The notes beneath the pieces were generated by a model that made no database searches, had not been told where the DNA came from, and worked only from the letters and a program-made list of their open reading frames with translations. Both the position numbers and the translations under genes were made by a program. Positions 46,048-56,074 of a stretch of 64,000 nucleotides of DNA are shown one piece after another (within the stretch, counting starts at the first letter, position 1; each line of letters starts with the position of its first letter). Source of the stretch: Calamus simplicifolius (lineage: Eukaryota > Streptophyta > Magnoliopsida > Arecales > Arecaceae); NCBI GenBank assembly GCA_900491605.1, contig UESW01003900.1, positions 2,353,990-2,417,989 of the forward strand, written 5' to 3'.

Positions 46048-47561
46048 ATGGCTAATCGGAGAAGAGCAACCTCTGAAGCCAAGGACCAGGTCATCACTCA
46101 AAGACCTGATCCGACAGGCAACACAGTGCCGTAGCCTCCACCGGTTGAGACCCCGTCACCACCAGCCATCCCGGTGACCCAGGACCAGTTCGCCACGCTG
46201 GTCCAGCAGGTCCAGGCCCTGACCCACCTGGTTCAGGAGCGTTTCATAGCCGCCCCTACTCCGCACCTTCATAAGGAGGCCGCAGCTCCTTCCTCTCCGG
46301 CCACCTCCTTCTCTGGTCCGCATGAAGCCATGGACCCCCCACACCGACCCAGAGGGGACAAACCGGTCCCGCGAGGCGGCTATGATAGGGATCCTCCCAG
46401 ATCTCGATGAGCCCGGACCCTTTCCCGGTGTCCTCCCACCATGATTCAACGTCGTCCCTGCGCTCTCCCCGCCCAGCTCTTCCTCTTACTGCTGAAGAGG
46501 AGATCCGTCGACAGATCCGGGAGATGCGTCAGGAGCTGGATGCCGCTAAGCAGGCCCAACCGGCTCAACCCAAGGCAGAGCAGGGCATCCCCTTCTCCAA
46601 AGGAATTATGGAGGAAGTGATTCCCTCCCATGTCAAACTACCCGCCGTCGAGCCCTATCACGGCTCTTCTGACCCGGATGATCATCTCAGCAGCTTCCGG
46701 TCAATAATGATGTTCCACGGAGCATCCAACGCAATCCTCTGCCCGCCTTCCCCTCCACCCTCAGAGGATCTGCCCTGACCTAGTTCAACGCCTTGAAACC
46801 ATGTTCCATTGATTCATTCGACGAGCTGAGCCGTCTTTTTATTGGCCAGTTCGTCAGTAGCCGCCGTCACCGATGGAGATCCGACTTCCTCTCGAGGTTA
46901 AGCAGAGAGAGGGGGAGTTCCTGAGAAATTACCTTGGCCGCTTCAACAAGGCCATGCTAGAGGTGGACCACCTTAATCATGAGGTGGCTATGTCCGCCTT
47001 AGCAGGGGAGTTTTGAATGAGAGCGACTTCTACCTGGCGATGGAAGTCAGCTACCCCCCAAACCTCTCTGATATGATGGCCCTGGCAGACAAATACGCCA
47101 GGGTCGAAGAGTCGCGGAGAGTTGCCCGTGCCGAGCTAGCCAAGAAGAAAGAACCCAAAGGTCCTGATAGGCACCGACCCGTCCGTCGGCCAAGTCCACC
47201 TCGTCGCCAAAGAGCTCCCCCACCGCCGCCGAGGAATCGCTCCCGGAGCCCGCCCAGGCGATTCGACCGCTACACTCCGCTCACTGTGCCCCGGGCGCAG
47301 ATCCTCATGGAGATAGAGCGTCAGCTCCCCCGGCCAGCTCCTCTCCGAGGGAACCCAACCCGGAGGGACCCCACCAAGTACTGCCGCTACCACCGGGAGC
47401 ACGGCCATGACACTGAGGAATGCTGGCAGCTAAAAAATGAGATTGAGAGGCTGCTTCAACGGGGCCGGCTGAACCAATTCAAGAGGGCACCCGAGCCAGG
47501 ACAAGGGGTGATCGTCAGCCCGAGCTTCAACAACCACCTCCTCCATCGAATCCGCCCGTAA
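46048..47561 (+). pseudogene. gag: Element D gag (broken)
   Basis: Starts MANRRRATSEAKD at 46048, with a stop at 46136. A coiled Gln-rich stretch (DQFATLVQQVQALTHLV) and a capsid domain follow in several frames (46407-46778: IPSHVKLPAVEPYHG, DPDDHLSSF; then to about 47000). The open frame 47013-47561 carries an Arg/Pro-rich segment and YCRYHREHGHDTEEC near 47380. Frame changes near 46410 and 46770. Confidence 0.85.
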
Positions 47562-47699
47562 TCGGTCACATCAACATGATCGAAGAGGCCGACGGCTCAA
47601 GTTCCAGAAATGATGACGAAGGATCGGCGCCAAAGAAAGCACGGACGGCAAGCTCTCCTTCTCCGACGATGATCTCCGAGGGATACAATTCCCCATGAT

Positions 47700-50600
47700 G
47701 TGCTAGTTGTATCCCTCAATTTAAATGACTATGATGTAAGCCGGATCCTTGTTGACAGTGGAAGTTCTGTGAATGTTTTGTACCTCGATGTGTTTGCCAA
47801 GATGAGACTGCTCACGGAAAACCTTCGAGCCGTGGATTCCACCCTAATGGGATTCACAGGCGACGTCATCATCCCGGAAGGGGTCGTAACCTTGACGGTT
47901 CGCGCAGGAACCTGGCTTGTGGCCACTATTCACATGGACTTCCTGGTAACTAAACTCAGGTCGCCCTACAACGCAATATTCGGGAGACCCGGCCTGATGT
48001 CCCTCAAGGCAGTTGTCTCCATCCCGCACCTGTCTATGAAATTCCCCATCGGGCGGGGAGTTGGAGTCATCCAAGGAAGCTAAACCATGGCTCGATAGTG
48101 CTTCGTTACCAGCCTTCAGTCTAGAATGCCAGAGGTTGACGGGCTAGACGCTCGGGAAGATTTCGCCGAACAGCGAGGAGAACCGGCCGAAGAACTGGAA
48201 GAAGTGCCGTTGGATGAGGCCCGTCCCAACCGAACCGTAAAGATTGGATCGCTGCTAAAGGGCGAACCTCGGCGTGAGTTGATCGAATTTCTCCGAAGCA
48301 ACGCCGACGTCTTCGCCTGGTCTACCTTTGACATGCCAGGGATTAGCCCCGAGGTTCTCGTTCACCATCTTAACGTGGACGAGATGTACCGACTTATCAA
48401 GCAAAAGAAGAGGAGCTTTGCCCCAGAGCGGCAGAGGGCTATTGAAGAGGTGGATAAACTCATCAAGGCGAACTTTGTCCGGGAGGTGAATTACCCAAAC
48501 TGGCTATCGAATGTCGTCATGGTGAAGAAGTCGAATGGCAAGTGGCGGATTTGCATCGACTTCACCGACCTCAACAAAGCCTGCCCGAAGGACAGCTTCC
48601 CTCTCCCTCGGATCGATCAGCTTGTGGACGCCACCTCGGGTCATCAAATGCTGACATTCATGGATGCTTACTCCGGCTACAACCAGATTCGAATGGCCCC
48701 TGAAGATGAAGAAAAGACTGCCTTCATAACCGACCGAGGTACTTACTGTTACCGAGTTATGCCTTTTGGTCTTAAAAATGCAGGAGCCACCTACCAAAGG
48801 CTAGTCAACAAAGTATTCAAGGACCAAATCAGTCTGAACATGGAGGTGTATGTCGACGACATGCTGGTCAAAAGCAAAGAAGCATCACAGCACGTCGAGG
48901 ACCTCTCGGAGAGCTTTGCAATACACCGCAAGTACAGATGAAGCTCAATCCAACTAAGTGCGCCTTCGGCGTCAACTCCGGGAAGTTCCTCGGCTTCATG
49001 GTCTCCCAGCGGGGCATCGAAGCTAACCCCAGAAGATCCAAGCTCTTCAACAGATGGCGCCTCCGGCATCTATTAAAGAAGTCCAACGCCTAACCGGAAG
49101 GATAGCGGCCCTCAACCGCTTCGTGGCGCGCTCAGCCGAAAGATGCCTCCCCTTCTTCAAAACTCTCCGGTCGGCTAAGAACTTCCAGTGGACCCCCGAG
49201 TGTCAAAAATCATTCCAAGATCTCAAGAAGTACCTCGGCTCTCCCCCACTCCTCAGCAGTCCAAGTTCTGGCGAGACGCTATTCCTATATCTGGCTGTTT
49301 CAGAAGGTGCCGTTTGCTCGGTGCTAGTCAGGGAAGAAAACAAGGTCCAGAAGCCAATCTATTATGTCAGCAAGCTACTCCGCGACGCGGAGACAAGATA
49401 TAGCCGAATTGAAAAGATGGTGTTGGCCCTGATCACCTCAGTTTGAAAACTGCGGCCGTACTTCCAGGCGCATTCTGTGACAGTCCTGACTGACGAACCC
49501 ATTAAGGCGGTGGTCCACCGCCCGGAGACATCAGGGAGAATGACCAAGTGGGCCGTCGAGCTGAGCAAGCATGATATCCACTTTCAGCCTCGCCCGGCCA
49601 TCAAAGCTCAGGTGTTAGCCGATTTCCTCCTCGAGTGTACCATCCCAGAGGATGGCTCCACCCCCGACTCTCCAGGGAACCAAAAACTGGCGCTCGGTGG
49701 CTCCTCCATGTCGACGGGTCATCCAACGCCCATTGCTCCGGTGCAGGCTTGGTTCTCACCAGTCCAGAGGGAGTGACCTTTGAATATGGCGTCCATTTCT
49801 CCTTTCCGGCCTCAATAACGAAGCTGAGTATGAGGCCTTGCTGGCCGGTCTCCGAATCGCCCGTAGTCTTAAGGTGGAGAAACTTAACGCCTTCACCGAC
49901 TCCCAACTAGTGGCAGGTCATATACGGGGGGAGTTTGAAGCTCGGGAGCCGAACATGATCCGATATCTTTAAGTGGTGCGGAGCCTATTCTCCCATTTTT
50001 CCGAGTTTGAGATTATTCAGATTTCTAGATCTGATAATGCCCGTGCCGACCTACTATCTCGGCTGGCGACCGTGGAGTCAATGGACGCCGAGCAAAAATT
50101 CCACTTGGAGACCTTGGAGAGACCCAGTATCGCAGAAGCCGACTGAGTAATGCAAGTTGAGACTGAGCCATCATGGTTCGACCCCATTCTGAGGTACCTC
50201 AAAGAAGGGTCGCTTCCATCCGACCGGAGAGAAGCCAGAAGGCTAAAGCTGCAGGCCACCCATTATGTGTTGATCGACGACCAGCTCTACAAATGGTCCT
50301 TCTCCATGCCACTGCTCAGATGTCTTCGCCCGTCTGAGGCAGATTATGCTCTCCGCGAAGTGCATGAGGGGATTTGCGGCAACCATCTGGGAAGCCGGTC
50401 CCTATGTCACAAGGTGCTGCGTCAAGGCTATTATTGGCCGACCATGCAGAAGGATGTAGACGACCTTGTCCGAGCTTGCGACCCATGCCAGAGGCACTTA
50501 AGCATTCAGAGACTCCCGTCTGCCAGCCTGGTTCCTGTATCCTCTGCTTGGCCCTTCGCCAAGTGGGGGATGGACATCCTCGGCCCGTTTTCGCTCGCCA

Positions 50601-51403
50601 CGAGACAACAGAAATTTCTATTCATCGCCATCGACTACTTCACTAAATGGGTCGAGGCGGAGGCGGTTGCACAAATAACCGAAGCATGGGCCAGAGATTT
50701 CGTATGGAGGTCCATCATCTGTCGTTTCGGCCTCCCGCACACTATAATCACTGACAACGGCAGACAATTCGACAACCCGAAGTTCTGCCAGTTTTGTGAA
50801 GACACGGGATCCGTCACCACCTCACCTCGGTCGGGCATCCGCAAGCCAACGGAGCAGCTGAAGTAACCAACCGGACTTTGCTTCAAGGGATCAAAGCTCG
50901 GCTCTCCAGGGCCCGAGGAAGGTGGGCAGACGAGTTGCACCATGTCCTATGGGCCTACCGCACCACCCCAAGAGGACCCACAAGCGAAACCCCATTCCGG
51001 ATGGCCTTCGGCACAGAGGCCGTTATCCCAGTGGAGATAGGTCTCCCTTCGCTGCGGGTGGAAAGCTACTCAGAGGAAGCCAGCGAGGAGCAGTTCCGCA
51101 CCAACCTCGACCTGATAGAGGTTAGAGAGAAAGCTCGGATCAGAGTAGCTGCCTATTAGCAAAGGGTGGCCTGCTATCACGCCTCCAGAGTCAAAGGGAA
51201 AGCTTTCTTGCCCGGCGACCTCGTTCTCCGGAAAGCATCTGTCTCCAAACCACTGGAGCAAGGAAAGCTGGCACCAAACTAGGAAGGCCCCTACCAAGTA
51301 GCGGAGATCGTTGGACCGGGGACCTACAAACTGCAAGATTTAAGCGGAAAGTCCATCCCTCGAACGTGGAATTCGGATAATCTCCGTAAGTATTATCAAT
51401 AGG
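47700..51403 (+). pseudogene. pol: Element D pol (broken)
   Basis: Protease: 47700-48083 (LVDSGSS; AIFGRPG). RT: 48126-48941, intact through MPFGLKNAG and VYVDDM, then frame changes near 48935 and 49030. Gypsy RNase H: to a TGA at 49444, then on. Archaeal-type RNase H: 49690-50145, split in frames (LHVDGSSNAHCSGAG; FTDSQLVAG). Integrase: 50150-50866 (CDPCQRH, MDILGP, TDNGRQFD), a frame change near 50810, 50878-51159, then two stops before YYQ at 51403. Useful as an undamaged reference for the RT region broken in A. Confidence 0.9.
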
Positions 51404-51559
51404 GTATGTCCTTTATAGGCTCACCTTATTATACCTTTTTGTCGGCACATGCTTCATAATTTACAACATGAATCATCACACATTATGTCGCCAAAAATTG
51501 TGAAAAGAAACAGGTGCTGCTTACCAATTCTCGGCACGACCGAGTTACCTGTTTAAACA

Positions 51560-52170
51560 GGAAATCTTCAAACCTCGGCTGGGCCGAGCAACAAAATCTT
51601 CGAACCTCGGCTGGGCCGAGCAACTAATCTCCGAACCTCGGCTGGGTCGAGCAACAAAATCTCCGAACCTCGGCTGGGCCGAGCAACAAATCTTCGAACC
51701 TCGGCTGGGCCGAGCAACAAATCTCCGAACCTCGGCTGGGCCGAGCAACAAAATCTCCGAACCTCGGCTGGGCCGAGGCTGGGCCGAGCAACAAAATCAC
51801 CGAACCTCGGCAGGGCCGAGCAACAAAATCTCCGAACCTCGGCAGGGCCGAGCAACAAAATCTCCGAACCTCGGCTGGGCCGAGCAACTAATCTCCGAAC
51901 CTCGGCTGGGCCGAGCAACAAATCTCTGAACCTCGGCGGGGCCGAGCAATAAAATCTCCTAACCTCGGCTGGGCCAAGCAATAAAATCTCCGAACCTCGG
52001 CTGAGCCGAGCAACAAAATCTCCGAACCTCGGCTGGGCCGAGCAACTAATCTTTGAACCTCGGCTAGGCCGAGCAACAAATCTCCGAACCTCGGCTGGGC
52101 CGAGCAACAAAATCACCAAATCTCGGCAGGGCCGAGCGACAAAATCCCCGAACCCAGACAGGGCCACAAT
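51560..52170 (+). repeat. 32-bp tandem array after integrase of D
   Basis: About nineteen units of CGAACCTCGGCTGGGCCGAG plus CAACAAAATCTC. CTCGGC-TGG-GCCGAG is a perfect small hairpin. Isolated decayed copies appear at about 53530-53640. Same position as the 98-bp array of A. Confidence 0.92.
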
Positions 52171-52721
52171 CTCTGAGGCCCTGGCCAAAACCGGAGTGCG
52201 TAAACCTTGGCCGAAATCAAGGGGTATATTCTGCTACTAGAAATCTCGGCCAAAGCCGAAGAACGACCTTAACTATTGAATTCCTCGGGACAGCCGAGCG
52301 ATATTCCTACGCCTTGGCCACGCCCGATGCTCGAATCCTCGGCCAAACGAGCAAAGCCTTCGCGCTTTAGCCACGCCCCAAGGCGTCATTTGAAGCCGAG
52401 TGACCTCTCAGATACCCCAAAATAAAAACCTCCTGATACTCCGGCAGAAGTAAAGGATCTCCTTCTAAGGACCGCCTAGGTCCGCCACTGGTCCAAATAG
52501 AGACCAACGACCCCCCAAAACTTGGTTCGGATTCGGGCAGCTGACGAGCTAAACCCGACTGCGGTCTCCTAAAACTTAGCTCAAACTCGGGCAGCTGATA
52601 AATCCCAATCAACATTGCAAATGTTTTGGAAACAACAAAATGCACCAGATGCAAAATCTTTGTTTTCATTGACTGAAGAAGAAAAAACAGCAACATAAAA
52701 AAAAAAAAGTAAAAAGAGCCC

Positions 52722-52943
52722 TCACAGGGGCCTACTATCTTCCCCGGGAGTTGACAAGTCCTCCAAACGCCAGGATAGCTCGGCGACTCGTCGGTGGAGG
52801 GATGCTATCTCCTCCCTCTGCCGGTCCACCACCCGGCGAAGGGCCTCGGTCTCCCTCGTAGAGACGGCAAGATACTCCTCAATAACCTTCTCAAGCCGCT
52901 CGTGGCTTGCGAAGGCTGATGCCAAGGCCTGGCCATCAACCAC
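52722..52943 (-). CDS. Small coiled-coil protein in element D (antisense unit 2)
   Basis: A 73-residue ORF starting at an ATG in good context (ccaccATGG): MVDGQALASAF, then a regular heptad coiled coil (EKVIEEYLAV, EALRRVVDRQREEIASLHRR, VAELSWRLEDL). A TATA box on the same strand lies about 150 bases upstream (TATAAATACGG, 53090-53100), and a 12-codon upstream ORF is at 53031-52993. After the stop come a GCCC/GGGC hairpin and CAATGAAAACAAAG near 52665. It resembles the coiled-coil end of the antisense gene in A and B and may be a split-off copy. Confidence 0.5.
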   Translation of the reverse strand: MVDGQALASAFASHERLEKVIEEYLAVSTRETEALRRVVDRQREEIASLHRRVAELSWRLEDLSTPGEDSRPL

Positions 52944-53089
52944 GATGGTGGGACGACTCCCCTTGAGCCCCTGGGACCGTTGATCACTACGCCTAGTCTA
53001 TAGGTGATTGCTCTCCACCTTGAAAAGCCATGTCAAAAGTTGTTTAAAGGCTAAACCGAAGGGATGGTAAACACCAGCACCCCACTCCT

Positions 53090-53137
53090 CCGTATTTATA
53101 CTCCTCAGGCTAGTATCTCGATCAGTCGGGCTATAAA
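53090..53137. promoter_or_regulatory. Two opposed TATA boxes in element D
   Basis: Minus strand TATAAATACGG (53090-53100) faces the coiled-coil ORF. Plus strand GCTATAAATACC (53128-53137) faces the other way, 30 bp apart. The first fits the downstream ORF; the second has no clear target. Confidence 0.4.
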
Positions 53138-53871
53138 TACCGACCCATGGGAATTCGCCACACGTCGCCACTTTAACTGGCGCCTACAGAATCCGAAGGG
53201 CCACGCCCCATCCCGAGCAAGATCGGTAAATGTCGACGGACTGTTCGGAAACCCCCCTCCTTCTCTAGAAACGGGGTACTTTCCGATCTGCCGAGCCCTC
53301 GCAGTAAATGCCCTCAACACTTCCCCAAGCTCTCTTAAATCGGTCGCCCTTTGGAAAACGTGAAGAAGAAAGAGCGCCAGCACCTGACGATAATTCGCTC
53401 CCTCAGGAGTGGTCAAATCATAAATGAGGGCGTGACCGTGCACCGCCCGTTCTGCCTTGACGCTCCTCACCGAACCTCACAGGGACCAAGTATCATGACT
53501 CACGGTGACGACTAAGTCATCTCTCCAAGCTCTAAATCTCCGAACCTCGACAGGGCCGAGCAACAAAATCTCCGAACCTTGGTAGGGCCAAGCAACCATT
53601 CTCCGAACCTCGGCAGGGCCGGGCCACAAATATCCGAACCCCAATAAGATCGAGTCATGAATCTCCAAGCTTCGGCCAGAGTCAAGGAATATGTTCTGCC
53701 GCCAAACAGTCTCTAAATCCCCGTCTAGATCCAGGCAGCTTACAAGCCCCGACCGACTCGGATAGCGCGGGATCCTCGTCCAAAAACAAACGAGATGTCC
53801 TTATACCTCAGCCAACAACGACAACTCTTGGCGCAAAAGAAACATGAATTGAGAAAAAGAACAAAACTTCC

Positions 53872-55667
53872 TTTATTTCATTGTCATCGAAACCGATTAC
53901 AACCGCCTGAGAGGCATTACAAGAGCATCAAAATGTATAAAATAAAGACGAGTACAAAACTCGGGCAAACTGCTCCAAAGCAGACTTGGGCGATTATGAC
54001 ACTCTGGCGTTCGGACCGACAAATCATACAAACCAAGAAAAAGTCAGCTCGCCTGGATAGTTGACGAAGTTGACCTTCCACGGCTCCTCCAGATGAACTA
54101 AGAGGTCCAAAAGGAGGCGTGACCCGTGGATGCTGGCTGATTCTGAGGACCCGGGCAAACCAGCCAGCTCCCCTAGGGTGGGATGCTGGATCGCAGACCG
54201 CTGCCCAACTGAGAGCTCGAGGACCATCAGACCCCCGTTGCTCCCATATTCTCCTCCCCATGGCAAGGATTCCCCTTAGAGAAGGGATGAGAATCCAGAC
54301 CGATGGAGGAGGGAGGCTCCGTGCATGCTACGGGGGTGTTGATACACTTCCTGCCTGCGCCCCCATGTAGCGAACCACAAAGGACACACGGGAAGCGTAT
54401 ATGTGCGCTCTCCGTGTGATCTCTGCGGCCCTTCTGTGCGCTCTCCATATGATCTTCGGGGCTCATCCCTTGAGGGCGAGCCACTCTCCAACGGCTCCTT
54501 CATCACCCCAACTGTCCGGGGGAAAACGACTCATGAAAAGAAAGCTCGGTCCTTCCACTCGAAACACCAGAGAGATGGGCATCGTGGAAACTCTCACAGG
54601 GAAAGAAACTTTGGGGATGGCCTAACACGCCCCCTCTTTCCCCCTTTTTATAGGCAGAAACAAACCAGGAGCAGCTATCAAAGCAGGAAGCCCCGAGATT
54701 CAAAACACCTAACCCATGCCACCACGTGGCCTCCCAGGGTGAAAGCAGCGCCCCATTGCGCACCAAGCCCATCGCCTGAGCCATGACGCATGCAAAGATC
54801 TCCTTTGATCTCGGATCATGATTGTTAAACGCAGAAAATCGCCCGCCATCCTACGGAAGCTGGCAGATCCGGGAGATCTCCTGCGGCGCTTGCCCAGCTT
54901 CTCCCTCATCTGGTCTGCGAGCGCTGACCTTTGGCTGCAGGGCAATATGATTCACCTGTTAGTTCATACAGAAATCAAAGATGGAACCATGCTAAACCAT
55001 CAACTATGAGGTAACACTCACCGCGAGGATCGACGGGGCTCAGTCCGGCCGCAAAGAGAGCGTCCTCCGATAGGAGAACGCTGGCTGGGAGCGCCTGACT
55101 GCCGCGCAGCACAATCAGATCCCTCTTCTCTGGATCAGTTAACTCTGGGTGCGCTTCTGGATCCTTTACATATTGCCCCCATACCCGAGGGAAGTCCAAA
55201 CCGATGTTCCCCCTGACTACGAAGAACCGCGACTTCCACTCCTTTATTGATGATGGGTTGTCCGATATCATCTTGAAGGACCTCCGGGGACCGATGTAAG
55301 GCCATTCTGAGGCCTTCCCGGAGACCAGATTGAAACACACCCTGAATAGCGAAAGGGTCGTGGTCACCCCGAGATGTTTGCACAACGAGATGAACCCGAT
55401 AAGGTTGCGCCAACTATTGGGGGCTACTATGGTGAAGCAGATATTGTAGAACTTCATCACCTCCCGCACCAACGGATGAAGGGGGAATTGGAGACCTGCC
55501 CTCAAGCTTTCCTCATAGCAGAACGCCCCATCCTCTAATCCGGATGTCACCCTATCCTCAGCTGTCGGGAGCAACAAGACGACGTCCTAGGGGATTTTGT
55601 ACAAGCGACGCATCCGTTCCAAATCCGCCAAGGTCACCTCCGAAGCTTGGTCGCTTGGGCTCACCAT
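53872..55667 (-). pseudogene. Element D antisense gene 1: Transposase_28-like
   Basis: Starts MVSPSDQASEVTLADLERM at 55667. A TAG follows RLYKIP (about 55588), then the domain is open to 55022: PTAEDRVTS, CYEESLRAGLQFPLHPLV, IVAPNSWRNLIGFI, EWKSRFFVVRG, LLSEDALFAAGLSPVDPR. Intron 1 is 55021-54935 (GTGAGT...CCTGCAG, 87 nt, phase 1), followed by AKGQRSQTR. Downstream coding is unclear and contains a 2-copy repeat. The end is placed at AATGAAATAAAGG (53882-53872), preceded by a CGAGT/ACTCG hairpin (53950-53964). A TATA-like TTTATTTATAG lies upstream (55749-55757). Confidence 0.72.
54641..54655 (-). promoter_or_regulatory. Extra antisense TATA box in element D
   Basis: Minus strand CCTATAAAAAGGGGG, a strong TATA context, lies inside the antisense region after intron 1. 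The following sequence has several short ORFs (for example 54484-54227) without recognisable domains. It may be the promoter of a third antisense unit or a relic. Confidence 0.4.
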
Positions 55668-56057
55668 ATCTTCAATCGCAAGGGATGCTAAGCAAAATCG
55701 CAGCGAGAACAGGAAGACGAAGTTCCTTAAGGAAGAACGGAAGGGGCACTATAAATAAAGATAGCGCCGCCACGACTCCATTTTTCCAATCGAAACCGCC
55801 TTAGGATGAGGACGAGACGTCCCAACCTAGGCGTCCGGAACTGTCGCTACGGCACCGTGAAAATCGAGATTTCCCACGCGGCGCTTCCCCAGCCGTTACC
55901 TTCGCCCCTAAGGAATGACGGATCCACTTCGGAAAGACAAGATGGCCCCACAGCATTAATTAGGGCATCATTGCGCAGGCTATCAAATGCGCATCCCCAG
56001 ATACGGATTGCGCCACTTAAGCCTATACTCCCTATGCCCGAACCTACACTTCGAACT

Positions 56058-56074
56058 AGGGAGTGGGGGGCATG
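56058..56074 (+). other. Polypurine tract of element D
   Basis: AGGGAGTGGGGGGCATG immediately before the 3' LTR. Confidence 0.75.

Noticed and set aside
51545..52188. 206-residue ORF across the 32-bp array of D
   Set aside because: Translation of a tandem repeat, with the frame kept by chance.
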